From VXYL01 sp963665195 (GTDB taxonomy: Bacteria; Pseudomonadota; Gammaproteobacteria; Pseudomonadales; Azotimanducaceae), in NCBI GenBank assembly GCA_963665195.1, contig OY762070.1, positions 2,480,001 to 2,544,000 on the forward strand: a stretch of DNA of 64,000 nt, written 5' to 3'. Each line of letters begins with the position of its first letter. Position 1 is the stretch's first letter. The translations under genes were made by a program, and so were the position numbers. Positions 35,082-43,890 of the stretch are shown piece by piece. Under the pieces are notes generated by a model. The model was not told the origin of the DNA, did not search any database, and worked only from the letters and a program-made list of their open reading frames with translations.

Positions 35082-35939
35082 CTACCCAATGAGATCGAGT
35101 TGCTCGCCTCCGTTGGAGCGCTTCGCCGAAATGTGCCTATACGCGTCCGACATCAGTCGGGGTGCCCGAGGATGGTCTGTGGCGTGGATCATGTAGTACA
35201 TGGTCCGGGACCTAGGGCCTTTCTCATGTATAGAGTAAGGCTTTGCGTATGCGTAGCCGAGCTCGTCTTCAAACCGTCCGGCGAGCTCCAATGCCCGATG
35301 GAAGCTCGGCAAACGCAGGAAGGAGCCATGGTCCGACCTGCCCCACCAATCATCCAGCTTACGACTGCTATTCAGACTGTAAACCGAGCGCATCAGCCAC
35401 CTCTCTGCTAGGAAATAGAACAGTTCGATCTTGTACCCCGAACCCTTGTACCGTGCCACGGTCTGAATGGTTGACCAGTGGCACTCGAGGGTGCGTTGGT
35501 CGGCTAGACAGAAACATGGCGTCGTCCGTCGGATCTGCGCCGCAGCTAGCATCGCATGCACTTCTACATTGGCGTCGCCTCGGTGTATGTGGATTTGGGC
35601 TTGAGGATAGCGAGCCACTAAACGGTTGAGGCTCTCCACCTGCTCGCGATCAATGTCACATAGGACATAGCGCGTCATCGCTGGCCCGCTCGTTCTCCGT
35701 TCCAGTACTCGTCTGACGGACCATGCGTCAGGATTGTCCTCGCGCTGGGGCCCAGCGAACAGGTCCAAGTAGACCCCGTGCTTGGTGACGAAGAGGAACC
35801 TGTGGATGTACTCCGCGATCAGGTCGGCCTTGTCCTCCGACCAAAGAGGCGCCCGTAGCTCGGCGAGGACGGGACCGTCGTTAGGCGGCGCCTTCTCTGG
35901 TGCCGGTAGGCCCGGCAATGTCGCTGTTCGAGTATCCAT
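35082..35939 (-). CDS. tcmP: Three-Cys-motif partner protein TcmP
   Basis: A 285-residue protein matching the TcmP family: an N-terminal block with WSEDKADLIAEYI, a Rossmann/methyltransferase-like strand GVYLDLFAGPQRE, and VLCDIDREQVESLN, followed by the family's FCLADQRTLE region. TcmP proteins are known as partners of three-Cys-motif proteins of the Gp37/Gp68 family, which is exactly the upstream gene; their biochemical role is not settled. The 5' end overlaps that gene by 59 bases in another frame. The DNA is visibly less GC-rich than its surroundings, hinting at recent transfer. Confidence 0.8.
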   Translation of the reverse strand: MDTRTATLPGLPAPEKAPPNDGPVLAELRAPLWSEDKADLIAEYIHRFLFVTKHGVYLDLFAGPQREDNPDAWSVRRVLERRTSGPAMTRYVLCDIDREQVESLNRLVARYPQAQIHIHRGDANVEVHAMLAAAQIRRTTPCFCLADQRTLECHWSTIQTVARYKGSGYKIELFYFLAERWLMRSVYSLNSSRKLDDWWGRSDHGSFLRLPSFHRALELAGRFEDELGYAYAKPYSIHEKGPRSRTMYYMIHATDHPRAPRLMSDAYRHISAKRSNGGEQLDLIG

Positions 35940-36720
35940 TCGGCAGTTCGTCCCATGTGCGGCCGTCTAGCATACGCCCAGCCACCTTCTTGCTCACGCG
36001 TCTATACTCCATTTCGGCATCCGAAGCCAGAGTCGTCGGCAACCAGCTACCCCACTGCTTGAAATGGAAGGCCACGCGAGCGTCAATGCACTGATCTCGA
36101 ACGGCCCGGACCCAGTTCGGGTGCATTGGCCGTGCGCCGCCACCACTCTCTCCCCCAGCGATGACCCAATGGAGGCCGCTGATCCATGAGGTGAGGTCCA
36201 CCTGCTCAAGAAGAGGTTCGCAGCTTACAAAGCGAAACCGGCACGGGATGTCGAGAAGGAACGGGAGTCGTTTGAGCGCAAGGCGTTGCGTCTCCACGGT
36301 CGTCCCTACCCATACGTTCTCTGGCCAACCCGTACGAGCCCACGGTGTCAGGCGGGCTACCAAGTGTGGTCGCTTGGTCAGCAATAGCCAATCGAGGCTT
36401 GGCGTGTCTTCGATCAGCCGCCAAAGTCGTTGGCGAAGCGGTGACAGCCCGTGTCCCCACTCGAAGACGTCTGCCATGGAGGCGCAGAAGACCCGCGCAC
36501 GTCTCCCCGACCCGAGGGCTGCCCTGTTCCAACGCAGCGGTTGGTGCCAATAGTCGTCGCTGAGGAAGCGCCGGGGAGATTTCGCACCCCAGACGGAGTG
36601 TCCCAGTCGTCTCGCCCATGCCTCCGCGTAGCAGTTATCACAGGCGGGTGAGACTTTCGTACAGCCCCACCATGGGTTGAACGTGTGCTCCGTCCACTCG
36701 ATGTCCGAGTTAGCCGCCAT
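35881..36720 (-). CDS. DUF5131 / phage Gp37-Gp68 family three-Cys protein
   Basis: A 279-residue protein that starts at ATG 36720 (MAANSDIEW, the family's usual N-terminus; the frame also extends five codons to a TTG). Three cysteines, C20, C27 and C30, form a C-x6-C-x2-C cluster in WGCTKVSPACDNCYAE, resembling an iron-sulfur site of radical SAM-type proteins. LLLTKRP and WIAGGESGGGARPM-like blocks typical of the family follow. Members occur in phages and in bacterial conflict loci together with TcmP; function unknown. Lies downstream of the mod gene in the same direction. Confidence 0.85.
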   Translation of the reverse strand: MAANSDIEWTEHTFNPWWGCTKVSPACDNCYAEAWARRLGHSVWGAKSPRRFLSDDYWHQPLRWNRAALGSGRRARVFCASMADVFEWGHGLSPLRQRLWRLIEDTPSLDWLLLTKRPHLVARLTPWARTGWPENVWVGTTVETQRLALKRLPFLLDIPCRFRFVSCEPLLEQVDLTSWISGLHWVIAGGESGGGARPMHPNWVRAVRDQCIDARVAFHFKQWGSWLPTTLASDAEMEYRRVSKKVAGRMLDGRTWDELPNGYSNSDIAGPTGTREGAA

Positions 36721-36838
36721 CCATCTCGCCCCCAACGTCCTTGTGGGACACCCATCTCGCGGGCCCGGCCCGCGCAGCAGAGGCGAGTTTAGCTCAAATC
36801 CCCAGTCGTGTGAATTCGGTGACCGTTGCTCCGTTGCA

Positions 36839-39790
36839 TCACACCCCGAAGACCTTCATCACCTCGTCGCCTAAGTGGTTGATTACCTTGACGGCGATGC
36901 GGGCGGTGGTGGGCTTGGGGAAGGGGCGGGAGGTGTCGCTGTGGAGGGTGGCCCAGGCATCGGGGTCGATTTCGGCCTTGAGGGTGGTCTTGAGGGACTT
37001 GTAGGGGTCGTTCGCGCCGAGGAAGTAGGCTTGGCGGACGAAGAAGCTCTCTTCGTTGTAGTCCGTGTCCACGAACCAGCAGGCGATGCCGTCCGGGCCG
37101 TCGCTGCGGACTTCGCCGGTGGAAGGGTCGAAGATGTCCACGCCGTTGATCTTCACCCGCAGCCAGTCCTCGCCGTCCGGGCCGGCGGCGGGCTCGATGT
37201 CGATGTCCGGTTCGCCGAAGATGACGAACAGGTTGGCCGTGTTGGTCTGGCGGAGGTCTTCGGCCATGTGCAGGTCCGCGTTCATCCGGGCCTTGAGGAT
37301 GGGGATGCGGCCGAGCTTGTTGAACTCGGAGGAGTGGGCGTCGTAGCTGAAGGCGCAGGCGATGAGGGTGTCGAGGGCGGCCTCGGCGGCTTCGCGGACG
37401 GCGCGCACCAGGTCCGGCCGCGAGACGGTGCCGAACTCCGGGCCGATGAAGATGCCGGCGACCTTCTCGTGGCCGCCTTCGGTGTAGCGGGCCTTGGCGC
37501 AGACGAGTTCGCCGGGCCAGGGGTCGACGGACGAGAAGCTGATGCGGTCCGCCTTGTGCGCCTGCTGGACGCCGGCGATGCGCAGGTTCTCCAGGATGAT
37601 GTGGGCGAAGTCCTGGCGGACGAATTCTTCGCCGGTGAGGTAGTGGGCTTGTTCTTCGCCGAGGATGAGCTCGTCGTTCTCGTCCATCGCCGCGAGGCGG
37701 TGCGGCGACAGGCTCTCGACGGTGAAGGGGCCGGCGACGCGGGTCTTGGCGTTGTCCTCGTAGGGCTTGTCGTAGAGGTACTCGTACTCGGCGCGGGCGG
37801 CGATGCAGGCGTCGATCTCGCGTTGGCGGGCGATGCGGGCGTTCCAAAAGCGATCCAAGGCGGCGCGGGCTGCTTCGTTCCAATCGTCGGGAGCCTCGCG
37901 GGGCACTTCCCACTCGAGGAAGCCGTTGGCGGGAGCGGATTCGCCTGATGGGAGGGGCACGGCATCGCCTTCGGGGGCGGTGAAGTCGATAGGTTCGCCC
38001 TTGCGCCCGCCGGTCTCGACCATGTACGTGGTGGCGTGGCCGAGCATGGCCTGATTGAGACCCGCGAGGGCGGTTTCGACGGCGGGCTGCATGTTCTCGT
38101 AGATGACGTCGATCTCGCTGTTGTTGGCAATCGACTTCAGGGTGATGTGCGGGACGCGCTGGTAGACGAAGCCTTGGCGGATGTCGCCGTAGGTCGGGGC
38201 TTCGGATGGCGCTTGGCGCGATAGTTCGGCCTCCTTGCGCTGGCCTTCCGCGCTGTCGGCGAGGAGGTAGAAGGGGTAGCGTGCGCCCATCACGCGCGAG
38301 CGAGCAAGAGCCAAGGCAACGCGGGACGTATCGATCGTGATCCAGCGACGGGCCCACAGCTCGGCAACGTATGCGGTGGTACCGGAGCCGCAGGTTGGGT
38401 CCAAAACAAGGTCGCCGGGATCCGTGGTCATGAGAACGCACCGAGACACTACCTTGGCATTGGTCTGCACGACGTAATCCTTGCTCTCAGTGAACGAACC
38501 GGTTCCAGTGTCCATCCAGACGTTGGCCAGCGGAATGACGCTGAAATCCTCGAAGAAGCGAATATATTGGACGGTACCGGCAGTGGTCGGCCACAGTCGA
38601 TCAGCACGGGCCAGTCGATCAAGACCACTGGCGTTCGTTTTGAAGGTGCCCTTGCCAGGGCGGTACAGTATCTCCTGAAAAGAAAAGCCGACCACGTCAC
38701 CCTCCCCGGGTGACCGCGTGCTAGTCAAGTTGTCCGGTCGAAATAGCCTAAAGCCGTCGGGGATCTCTTGATGGCTCTTAGACTCCTCATTGGTCAGCCT
38801 TCGAAAGGCCCCAGTTTCGGCATCCCGGACTCGCGAATAGACGGTCGCCGTGGATGTGGCCTCCGACTTGTCGGCGAACAAGCTGCGATACTTCGTCGTC
38901 GATGCGTCTCGTGCGTACCAAAGGAGGTAGTTCAACGCGCCCGCCAGCGTGCCGCTTGCCCGTCCACTAGTTGTGCGGAACGCGATGTGCGAAATGACGT
39001 TCTCCGCCCCAAACACTTCATCCATCACCGCCCGCACCCGATGCACGTTCTCATCCCCGATCTGCACGAAGATGCTCCCGCTCTCCGTCAGCAGATCCCG
39101 GGCCACCGTCAACCGGTCCCGCAGGTACGTCAGATACGAGTGGATCCCATCCCGCCACGTGTCGCGGAACGCCTTCACCTGCTCCGGCTCGCGCGTGATG
39201 TGCTCCGCCTTGCCGTCCTTCACGTCGCGGCTGGTCGTGGACCACTGGAAGTTGGAGTTGAACTTGATGCCGTAGGGCGGGTCCATGTAGATGCACTGCA
39301 CCTTGCCGCGCAGGCCCTCGCGCTCGGCCAGCGACGCCATCACTTGCAGGCTGTCGCCGAGGATCATGCGATTCGACCAGTTGGCGTCGTGCTGGTAGAA
39401 CTCGGTCTTGGCGTCCTCGTCCGGCAGGCCGTTGAAATCACCGAAGAGGTCGATCTGGCCGGGGTCCGTGGCCTGCTTCTCGGCCCGCGCCTTGCGGGTC
39501 ATGCGCGCGAGGTCGTCGATCAGCACCTTGGGATGGACCTTCTCCTGGATGAAGAGCGGCGGCGCCTGCACCACGAGGTCGGACCAGTCCTGCATGTCCT
39601 TGCCGCGCCAGACGAGCTGCGGGTCGAGATCGACGTTGCGGCGCTCGTAGGCGACTTGGATCGGGTGCTGGTCGTCTGCCCGCATCACCGATTCGTACTC
39701 TGCGGTCGGGATGTTGCGGCGCTTGGCATCCCGGTGGATCAGCGCGTCCACTCTCTTCGTCCGCTTCGTCCGCTTCGCCTTCTTCGCCAT
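36839..39790 (-). CDS. Type III-like DNA adenine methyltransferase, Mod subunit
   Basis: A 983-residue beta-class N6-adenine methyltransferase. The catalytic motif DPPYG is at 170-174 and the AdoMet motif I DPTCGSGTTA at 464-473, the permuted order typical of type III Mod proteins. It is longer than many Mod subunits, with a long C-terminal region after residue 500 that should include target recognition. The ATG at 39790 has GGAGGAG eight bases upstream; the N-terminus is Lys/Arg-rich. It is preceded after two bases by a vapC-like gene and, before that, by the restriction subunit. Confidence 0.9.
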   Translation of the reverse strand: MAKKAKRTKRTKRVDALIHRDAKRRNIPTAEYESVMRADDQHPIQVAYERRNVDLDPQLVWRGKDMQDWSDLVVQAPPLFIQEKVHPKVLIDDLARMTRKARAEKQATDPGQIDLFGDFNGLPDEDAKTEFYQHDANWSNRMILGDSLQVMASLAEREGLRGKVQCIYMDPPYGIKFNSNFQWSTTSRDVKDGKAEHITREPEQVKAFRDTWRDGIHSYLTYLRDRLTVARDLLTESGSIFVQIGDENVHRVRAVMDEVFGAENVISHIAFRTTSGRASGTLAGALNYLLWYARDASTTKYRSLFADKSEATSTATVYSRVRDAETGAFRRLTNEESKSHQEIPDGFRLFRPDNLTSTRSPGEGDVVGFSFQEILYRPGKGTFKTNASGLDRLARADRLWPTTAGTVQYIRFFEDFSVIPLANVWMDTGTGSFTESKDYVVQTNAKVVSRCVLMTTDPGDLVLDPTCGSGTTAYVAELWARRWITIDTSRVALALARSRVMGARYPFYLLADSAEGQRKEAELSRQAPSEAPTYGDIRQGFVYQRVPHITLKSIANNSEIDVIYENMQPAVETALAGLNQAMLGHATTYMVETGGRKGEPIDFTAPEGDAVPLPSGESAPANGFLEWEVPREAPDDWNEAARAALDRFWNARIARQREIDACIAARAEYEYLYDKPYEDNAKTRVAGPFTVESLSPHRLAAMDENDELILGEEQAHYLTGEEFVRQDFAHIILENLRIAGVQQAHKADRISFSSVDPWPGELVCAKARYTEGGHEKVAGIFIGPEFGTVSRPDLVRAVREAAEAALDTLIACAFSYDAHSSEFNKLGRIPILKARMNADLHMAEDLRQTNTANLFVIFGEPDIDIEPAAGPDGEDWLRVKINGVDIFDPSTGEVRSDGPDGIACWFVDTDYNEESFFVRQAYFLGANDPYKSLKTTLKAEIDPDAWATLHSDTSRPFPKPTTARIAVKVINHLGDEVMKVFGV

Positions 39791-39792
39791 CC

Positions 39793-40170
39793 CTATGCTC
39801 CTCCACTCTCGATGTGCGCGATGCCGAGTTCTTCGGCAATCTGCCTGAGCCTCCTGTCTACGGTCCAAAGCGTCGCCCCGTCATGTGCCAGAACCGAGCC
39901 GAGAAGGTTCGCGTCCACGTAGCCGATGCCCCGCCCCATGAGCCGCTGCCTCTCGATCAACGCGAGCACGTCGCTGCCAGCTGCCGTCGCCGCCTGCGGA
40001 AGCGCCTTAAGGTCTTGCAGTCGGCGCGCTCGGTTCGGCAGATTGCCGCACGCGAGTTCTCCCAGCACCATTTCATGGCACAACACGTTCCTCTGCGCCA
40101 ACTGCGCGGCGAGTGCTGGGATCGGCGCACGGATGTGATCGACCCAGACCGACGTGTCCACCAGGATCAT
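39793..40170 (-). CDS. VapC-family PIN toxin inside a restriction operon
   Basis: A 125-residue PIN-domain ribonuclease with all four expected acidic residues: D5 in ILVDTSVWVD, E38 in LGELACG, D86 in GYVDANLL and D105 in WTVDRRL. VapC toxins cleave tRNA or rRNA. Its ATG overlaps the stop of the res gene by 4 bases and its stop lies two bases before the mod start, so it is an integral cistron between the two restriction subunits. No VapB antitoxin is encoded beside it, which is unusual. Confidence 0.85.
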   Translation of the reverse strand: MILVDTSVWVDHIRAPIPALAAQLAQRNVLCHEMVLGELACGNLPNRARRLQDLKALPQAATAAGSDVLALIERQRLMGRGIGYVDANLLGSVLAHDGATLWTVDRRLRQIAEELGIAHIESGGA

Positions 40171-43100
40171 TCCCAGTGATCCCAGTCAGCGCTGCGTCGC
40201 CTCGGGATGTCCTCGATATCAGGCGCCGAGCCACCCGTCGCGATCAGTCCCCGAACTATCTCCTTGCGGCGCTCTTCTTCCTCAAGCGCATGCAACGCAG
40301 CGCTGAAGCCGCTCTCGAGGTCTCCCTGCATCTCGTGTGGGTCGCGCAGTTCGAGGAAAGCCCACGTTCCGTGGCAGCCGAGCCCGTTCACCGTGGGGAT
40401 CCAGAAGCTCTCCATCGTCTCCTTCTTCGCCTTGGCTTCCTCGCCCCGCCTTCCCTTGACTTCTACGATCAGTCTCAGGGGCTCCGCAACCTCTGGCCAG
40501 TAGTCGTACAGGACGATGAAGTCCGGCACGTATCTCCGGTCCGCGCCGGCGAACCGGTACGGCACGTCGAAGCCCAGGTTCCGGTTCTTCACCCAAGCCA
40601 GCACCTTCGGATGCGAGTCCAGCACGCGGCAGAACTCGCCTTCCCAGGTGCTGTCGAGGATCGCCCAGTTGAGGTGGCAGCGCGGCGTCGGCGCATAGCG
40701 CTGGGTGCGCGACGTGGTGAAGTTGACGTCGCGCGTAGAGCCGACCGCGTTGTACGGTTCCAGCGTCGCCTTCACCGGCCCTTCCTCCAACTGGGCGCGG
40801 ATGATGGCGGCGTGGATCTTCTCGCAGGCGCGGTCCGCCAAGTCGGCGATCATCAACTGGCCGGGGTAGGTCTTCCCCTTGCACGCCAGGCACTCCTCGA
40901 GCCACTGGCAGGCAATGCGCTTCAACTGGCCGAAGAGTTGCAGCTTCAGCCCCTCGTCCGGGTCGCGGTAGTGGGTGAAGAGAAGACGCTTGGTGAGTTC
41001 GAAGAGCAGCGTGGACTCGCGCACGCTCGCCAAGTGCTGCACCGTGAGGTCGTGGCCCTCGCCGATGATGCCTTGGTTGTGCGTGATCGTTGGGCCGACC
41101 AGCTCCGGGTTGAGCTCCAGCCGCGAGTCTTCGGTGAATTCGGCGGTGAGGTTCTCCCTTGTCAGTTCCACGCGGTAGCCGGCTACTCTTGGGAAGCGGA
41201 TTTCCGCATGGTCCCGCTCCGGGAGCGCCTTCACTTGCACGGTATCCAGTGGTTTTTGGGGCGGTGCGACTACCGGCTTGGCGGTGAAGTCGAAGGGGAT
41301 GCCGAACACGTCCGCATACTCGGCGTCGAATAGGCCCTGCTCGTTGAGCTCGTAGGACTGGCGGCGCAGCGACCGGCCGATCACCTGTTCGCAAAGCAAC
41401 TGCGTGCCGAAGGCCCTTAGGCCGAGCACATGGGTGACGGTGTTGGCGTCCCAGCCTTCCGTGAGCATGGCGACGGAGACCACGCAGCGGATGCCGCCGC
41501 CGAGGCGGCCCGGCTTGCCGACGGTGTTCATCACTTCGCGCAGGAGTTCCTGCTCGCTGATCTTCTCGGCTTGCACCCGATCGCCAGTGCGCTCGACGAT
41601 CTCGCGCCGGAAGCGATCGATCTCATCCGCGGCCGCGTTGCGGAAGTTCTTGTCGAGCGCGTCGCCGGACTCGAGCTGGCGGCTGTCGATGAGCAGCGTA
41701 TTGGGCTTCGGCAGGGGAACGCCGGCGGCATCGAAGTTGCGGAAGAGTTCCAAGCGGCCGTTGTGGAACAGCGATGGGCCGTCGCCGGTTTGCGCGTGGA
41801 AGCCAGCGATGTAGTCGTAGACCAGCTTCGAGGTGGCCGTATTGTTGCAGACGACGATGAAGCAGGGCGGCACGTCGATGCCAGCTTCTTCCCAGAGGCG
41901 GAACGTCTTCTCGTAATGGCCGTAGAGCGCCTGCAGCGCGGTTTGCAGTTCGTTCGGCAATCCCAGCGGGTCCAGCTTGGACTGCGTAGCCCGACCCTTC
42001 GGCATCTGCCTGCCGATGTGGTCCCAGAGGTTGCGGAACATCGGCGTTTCGGCGCCGGCGACGTTGTCCACCACCGGGACGCGCGGCAGTTTGACGATGC
42101 CGCATTCGATGGCGTCCATGAGCGAGAAGTCGCTCACCGTCCACGGGAAAATCTTGCCTTCGCCGTAGCCGGAGCCGCGCAGGAAGAACGGCGTTGCCGA
42201 GAGATCGATCACGCGCTTGAGACCGAGCTTGCGCTGCACGGCTTCGAGGCCGGAAATCCACACCCGCGCAGCTTCGGCGTTGCCGCGGGCTTCGGCGAGG
42301 TCGTCGCCGGTGGGCTTGCGCTCGTCGGTCTCGCCCGGTTTCTCGCGGTAGCAGTGGTGCGCCTCGTCGTTGAGCACGAGCACGCCCTTCATGGACATGA
42401 GCTCGGGACACACCCGGGCGAGCATCTGCCCCTCCGTCTCGCGCGTCTCCAGTTTCTCGCCCCGGCCTTGCAGAAGGGCGCGGCTGCCCTTCGCCAGGTC
42501 CATCGATTCGCGCTGCGTGAAGGCGTGGTAGTTGGTGATGACGATCTTCGCCCGTTCGAGGTCGCGCAGCATGTCCGCGGGGACGAGCTCGCGGCTGGCG
42601 TAGTAGCTGTCCGGGTCGTTCGGCTTGAGTACCCGCAGGCGATCCCGGATGGTGATGCCGGGCGCGACGACGAGGAAGCCGCGGGTGAAGCGCCGGCTGC
42701 CGGGATGGCGCACGGCGTTGACGGTCTGCCAGGCGATGAGCATGGCCATCACCGCGGTCTTGCCGGCGCCGGTGGCGAGCTTCAGGGCGAGGCGATCTAG
42801 GCCCGGGTTGGCGTTTTCGTTCGCCAGATCGAGGTGTTGCAGGAAGCGTTGGCCGCGATTGCCGAGGCCGGGCGCGACTTCAGTGAGCCAGATGGCGGTC
42901 TCCACCGCCTCGATTTGGCAGAAGAACGGGCGGATGCCGCTGAAGCGATGGCTGCGCCAGTGCTTCAGGAGGCGCACCGTGTCGGGCGTGACGCGCCACT
43001 GGGACTCCGGCAGCGCCCGCCAGGCTTCGAGTTCCACGCGCAGGCTGTCGATGAGGGCGATGAGTTCGAACTGCTGCTCGTCGGTGGATTGGGCAGCCGC

Positions 43101-43301
43101 CTCGACATCCAGGGTCAGTTCCGCCTGGGCCCGCCCCGTCTTGCGCGGCTTCGGGATGGGCGTGATGAAGGAGACCTTGCGCCGGGAGGCGGCGACCTTG
43201 TCGGTCGGCTGGCGACTCTCGTCGAGCACCCAATGCCGCGTCGGCGCCTCGTAGGGCGAGTTGAGGATGGGGGAGCGGTGGAATGTGGAGGGGGAGGCCA
43301 T
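40167..43301 (-). CDS. Type III-like restriction enzyme, Res subunit (BPTD_3080 type)
   Basis: A 1044-residue SF2 helicase-nuclease. Walker A is ATGAGKT (176-182); the DEAH box lies in VLVLNDEAHHC; SATPFF is motif III; later RecA-like motifs include QVIGRSLRR. Near the C-terminus, RYVPDFIVLYDYW followed by LIVEVKGRRG forms a PD-(D/E)XK nuclease. This architecture matches the type III-like restriction subunits annotated as BPTD_3080 family. It cuts DNA lacking methylation by the Mod protein encoded downstream. Translationally coupled to the vapC-like gene by ATGA. Confidence 0.85.
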   Translation of the reverse strand: MASPSTFHRSPILNSPYEAPTRHWVLDESRQPTDKVAASRRKVSFITPIPKPRKTGRAQAELTLDVEAAAQSTDEQQFELIALIDSLRVELEAWRALPESQWRVTPDTVRLLKHWRSHRFSGIRPFFCQIEAVETAIWLTEVAPGLGNRGQRFLQHLDLANENANPGLDRLALKLATGAGKTAVMAMLIAWQTVNAVRHPGSRRFTRGFLVVAPGITIRDRLRVLKPNDPDSYYASRELVPADMLRDLERAKIVITNYHAFTQRESMDLAKGSRALLQGRGEKLETRETEGQMLARVCPELMSMKGVLVLNDEAHHCYREKPGETDERKPTGDDLAEARGNAEAARVWISGLEAVQRKLGLKRVIDLSATPFFLRGSGYGEGKIFPWTVSDFSLMDAIECGIVKLPRVPVVDNVAGAETPMFRNLWDHIGRQMPKGRATQSKLDPLGLPNELQTALQALYGHYEKTFRLWEEAGIDVPPCFIVVCNNTATSKLVYDYIAGFHAQTGDGPSLFHNGRLELFRNFDAAGVPLPKPNTLLIDSRQLESGDALDKNFRNAAADEIDRFRREIVERTGDRVQAEKISEQELLREVMNTVGKPGRLGGGIRCVVSVAMLTEGWDANTVTHVLGLRAFGTQLLCEQVIGRSLRRQSYELNEQGLFDAEYADVFGIPFDFTAKPVVAPPQKPLDTVQVKALPERDHAEIRFPRVAGYRVELTRENLTAEFTEDSRLELNPELVGPTITHNQGIIGEGHDLTVQHLASVRESTLLFELTKRLLFTHYRDPDEGLKLQLFGQLKRIACQWLEECLACKGKTYPGQLMIADLADRACEKIHAAIIRAQLEEGPVKATLEPYNAVGSTRDVNFTTSRTQRYAPTPRCHLNWAILDSTWEGEFCRVLDSHPKVLAWVKNRNLGFDVPYRFAGADRRYVPDFIVLYDYWPEVAEPLRLIVEVKGRRGEEAKAKKETMESFWIPTVNGLGCHGTWAFLELRDPHEMQGDLESGFSAALHALEEEERRKEIVRGLIATGGSAPDIEDIPRRRSADWDHWE

Positions 43302-43362
43302 GAGGCAGGTAGTCTAGCGGATGGGTTTGGGCGAGGCGCATGTATGGGCCATCGCGGAGTGG

Positions 43363-43890
43363 CTAGAGGTGGAGGAACGAGCCCACGGACACGGTGACAT
43401 GGATGTCCTTGTGCGCTTCCTGCCGGCGAGGGTCGTGACGGGTTCGCATCTTCGCGAGTCGGTCCGCCAGCTTCTCCGCGACCAGCACGTAGCGAATCGT
43501 GTGCTCCCAAGTGCGTTGCAGCTCCACGGCGCAGACGGACAGCAGGTAGTCGATGATCGGCTTGGAGCGACGTAGCTGCTCGAAGGCGTCCGCAGGCTGG
43601 CTGAGGGTTTTCTTCAACTCCACGAACGTCGTCTCGCAGGCGTGGTCCTGGTCGGCGATGAGCGCGTAGTCGCACACCTTCTTGACGTCGAGGCCCGTGT
43701 CCTGCGCCAGATTGCCGAGGTGGCCCACCTGTTCCAGCCGAACGGCGACGGTCTTGGGCGGCAGCCCAAGAACCGTCGCCGTCATCCCGGCCCGGCGTTC
43801 CTTGAGCTGGACTTCCCCGCCGGTACTCGGATCGGCGGTTAAGCGGTCGGCAAGAATCGTCTTGATGCAGCCGTGCAGGTCATGCGGCAT
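43363..43890 (-). CDS. Small PD-(D/E)XK-like nuclease partner of the ATPase
   Basis: A 175-residue protein. Residues 72-95 (VCDYALIADQDHACETTFVE then LKK) give the Asp ... Glu-x-Lys arrangement of PD-(D/E)XK nucleases (D74, E91, K93), followed by a helix with AFEQLRRSKPIIDYLL, usual for this fold. It begins 11 bases before the stop of the upstream ATPase gene, so the two are coupled. A nuclease activated or loaded by the ATPase is the simplest reading; no experimental family name is assigned. Confidence 0.55.
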   Translation of the reverse strand: MPHDLHGCIKTILADRLTADPSTGGEVQLKERRAGMTATVLGLPPKTVAVRLEQVGHLGNLAQDTGLDVKKVCDYALIADQDHACETTFVELKKTLSQPADAFEQLRRSKPIIDYLLSVCAVELQRTWEHTIRYVLVAEKLADRLAKMRTRHDPRRQEAHKDIHVTVSVGSFLHL

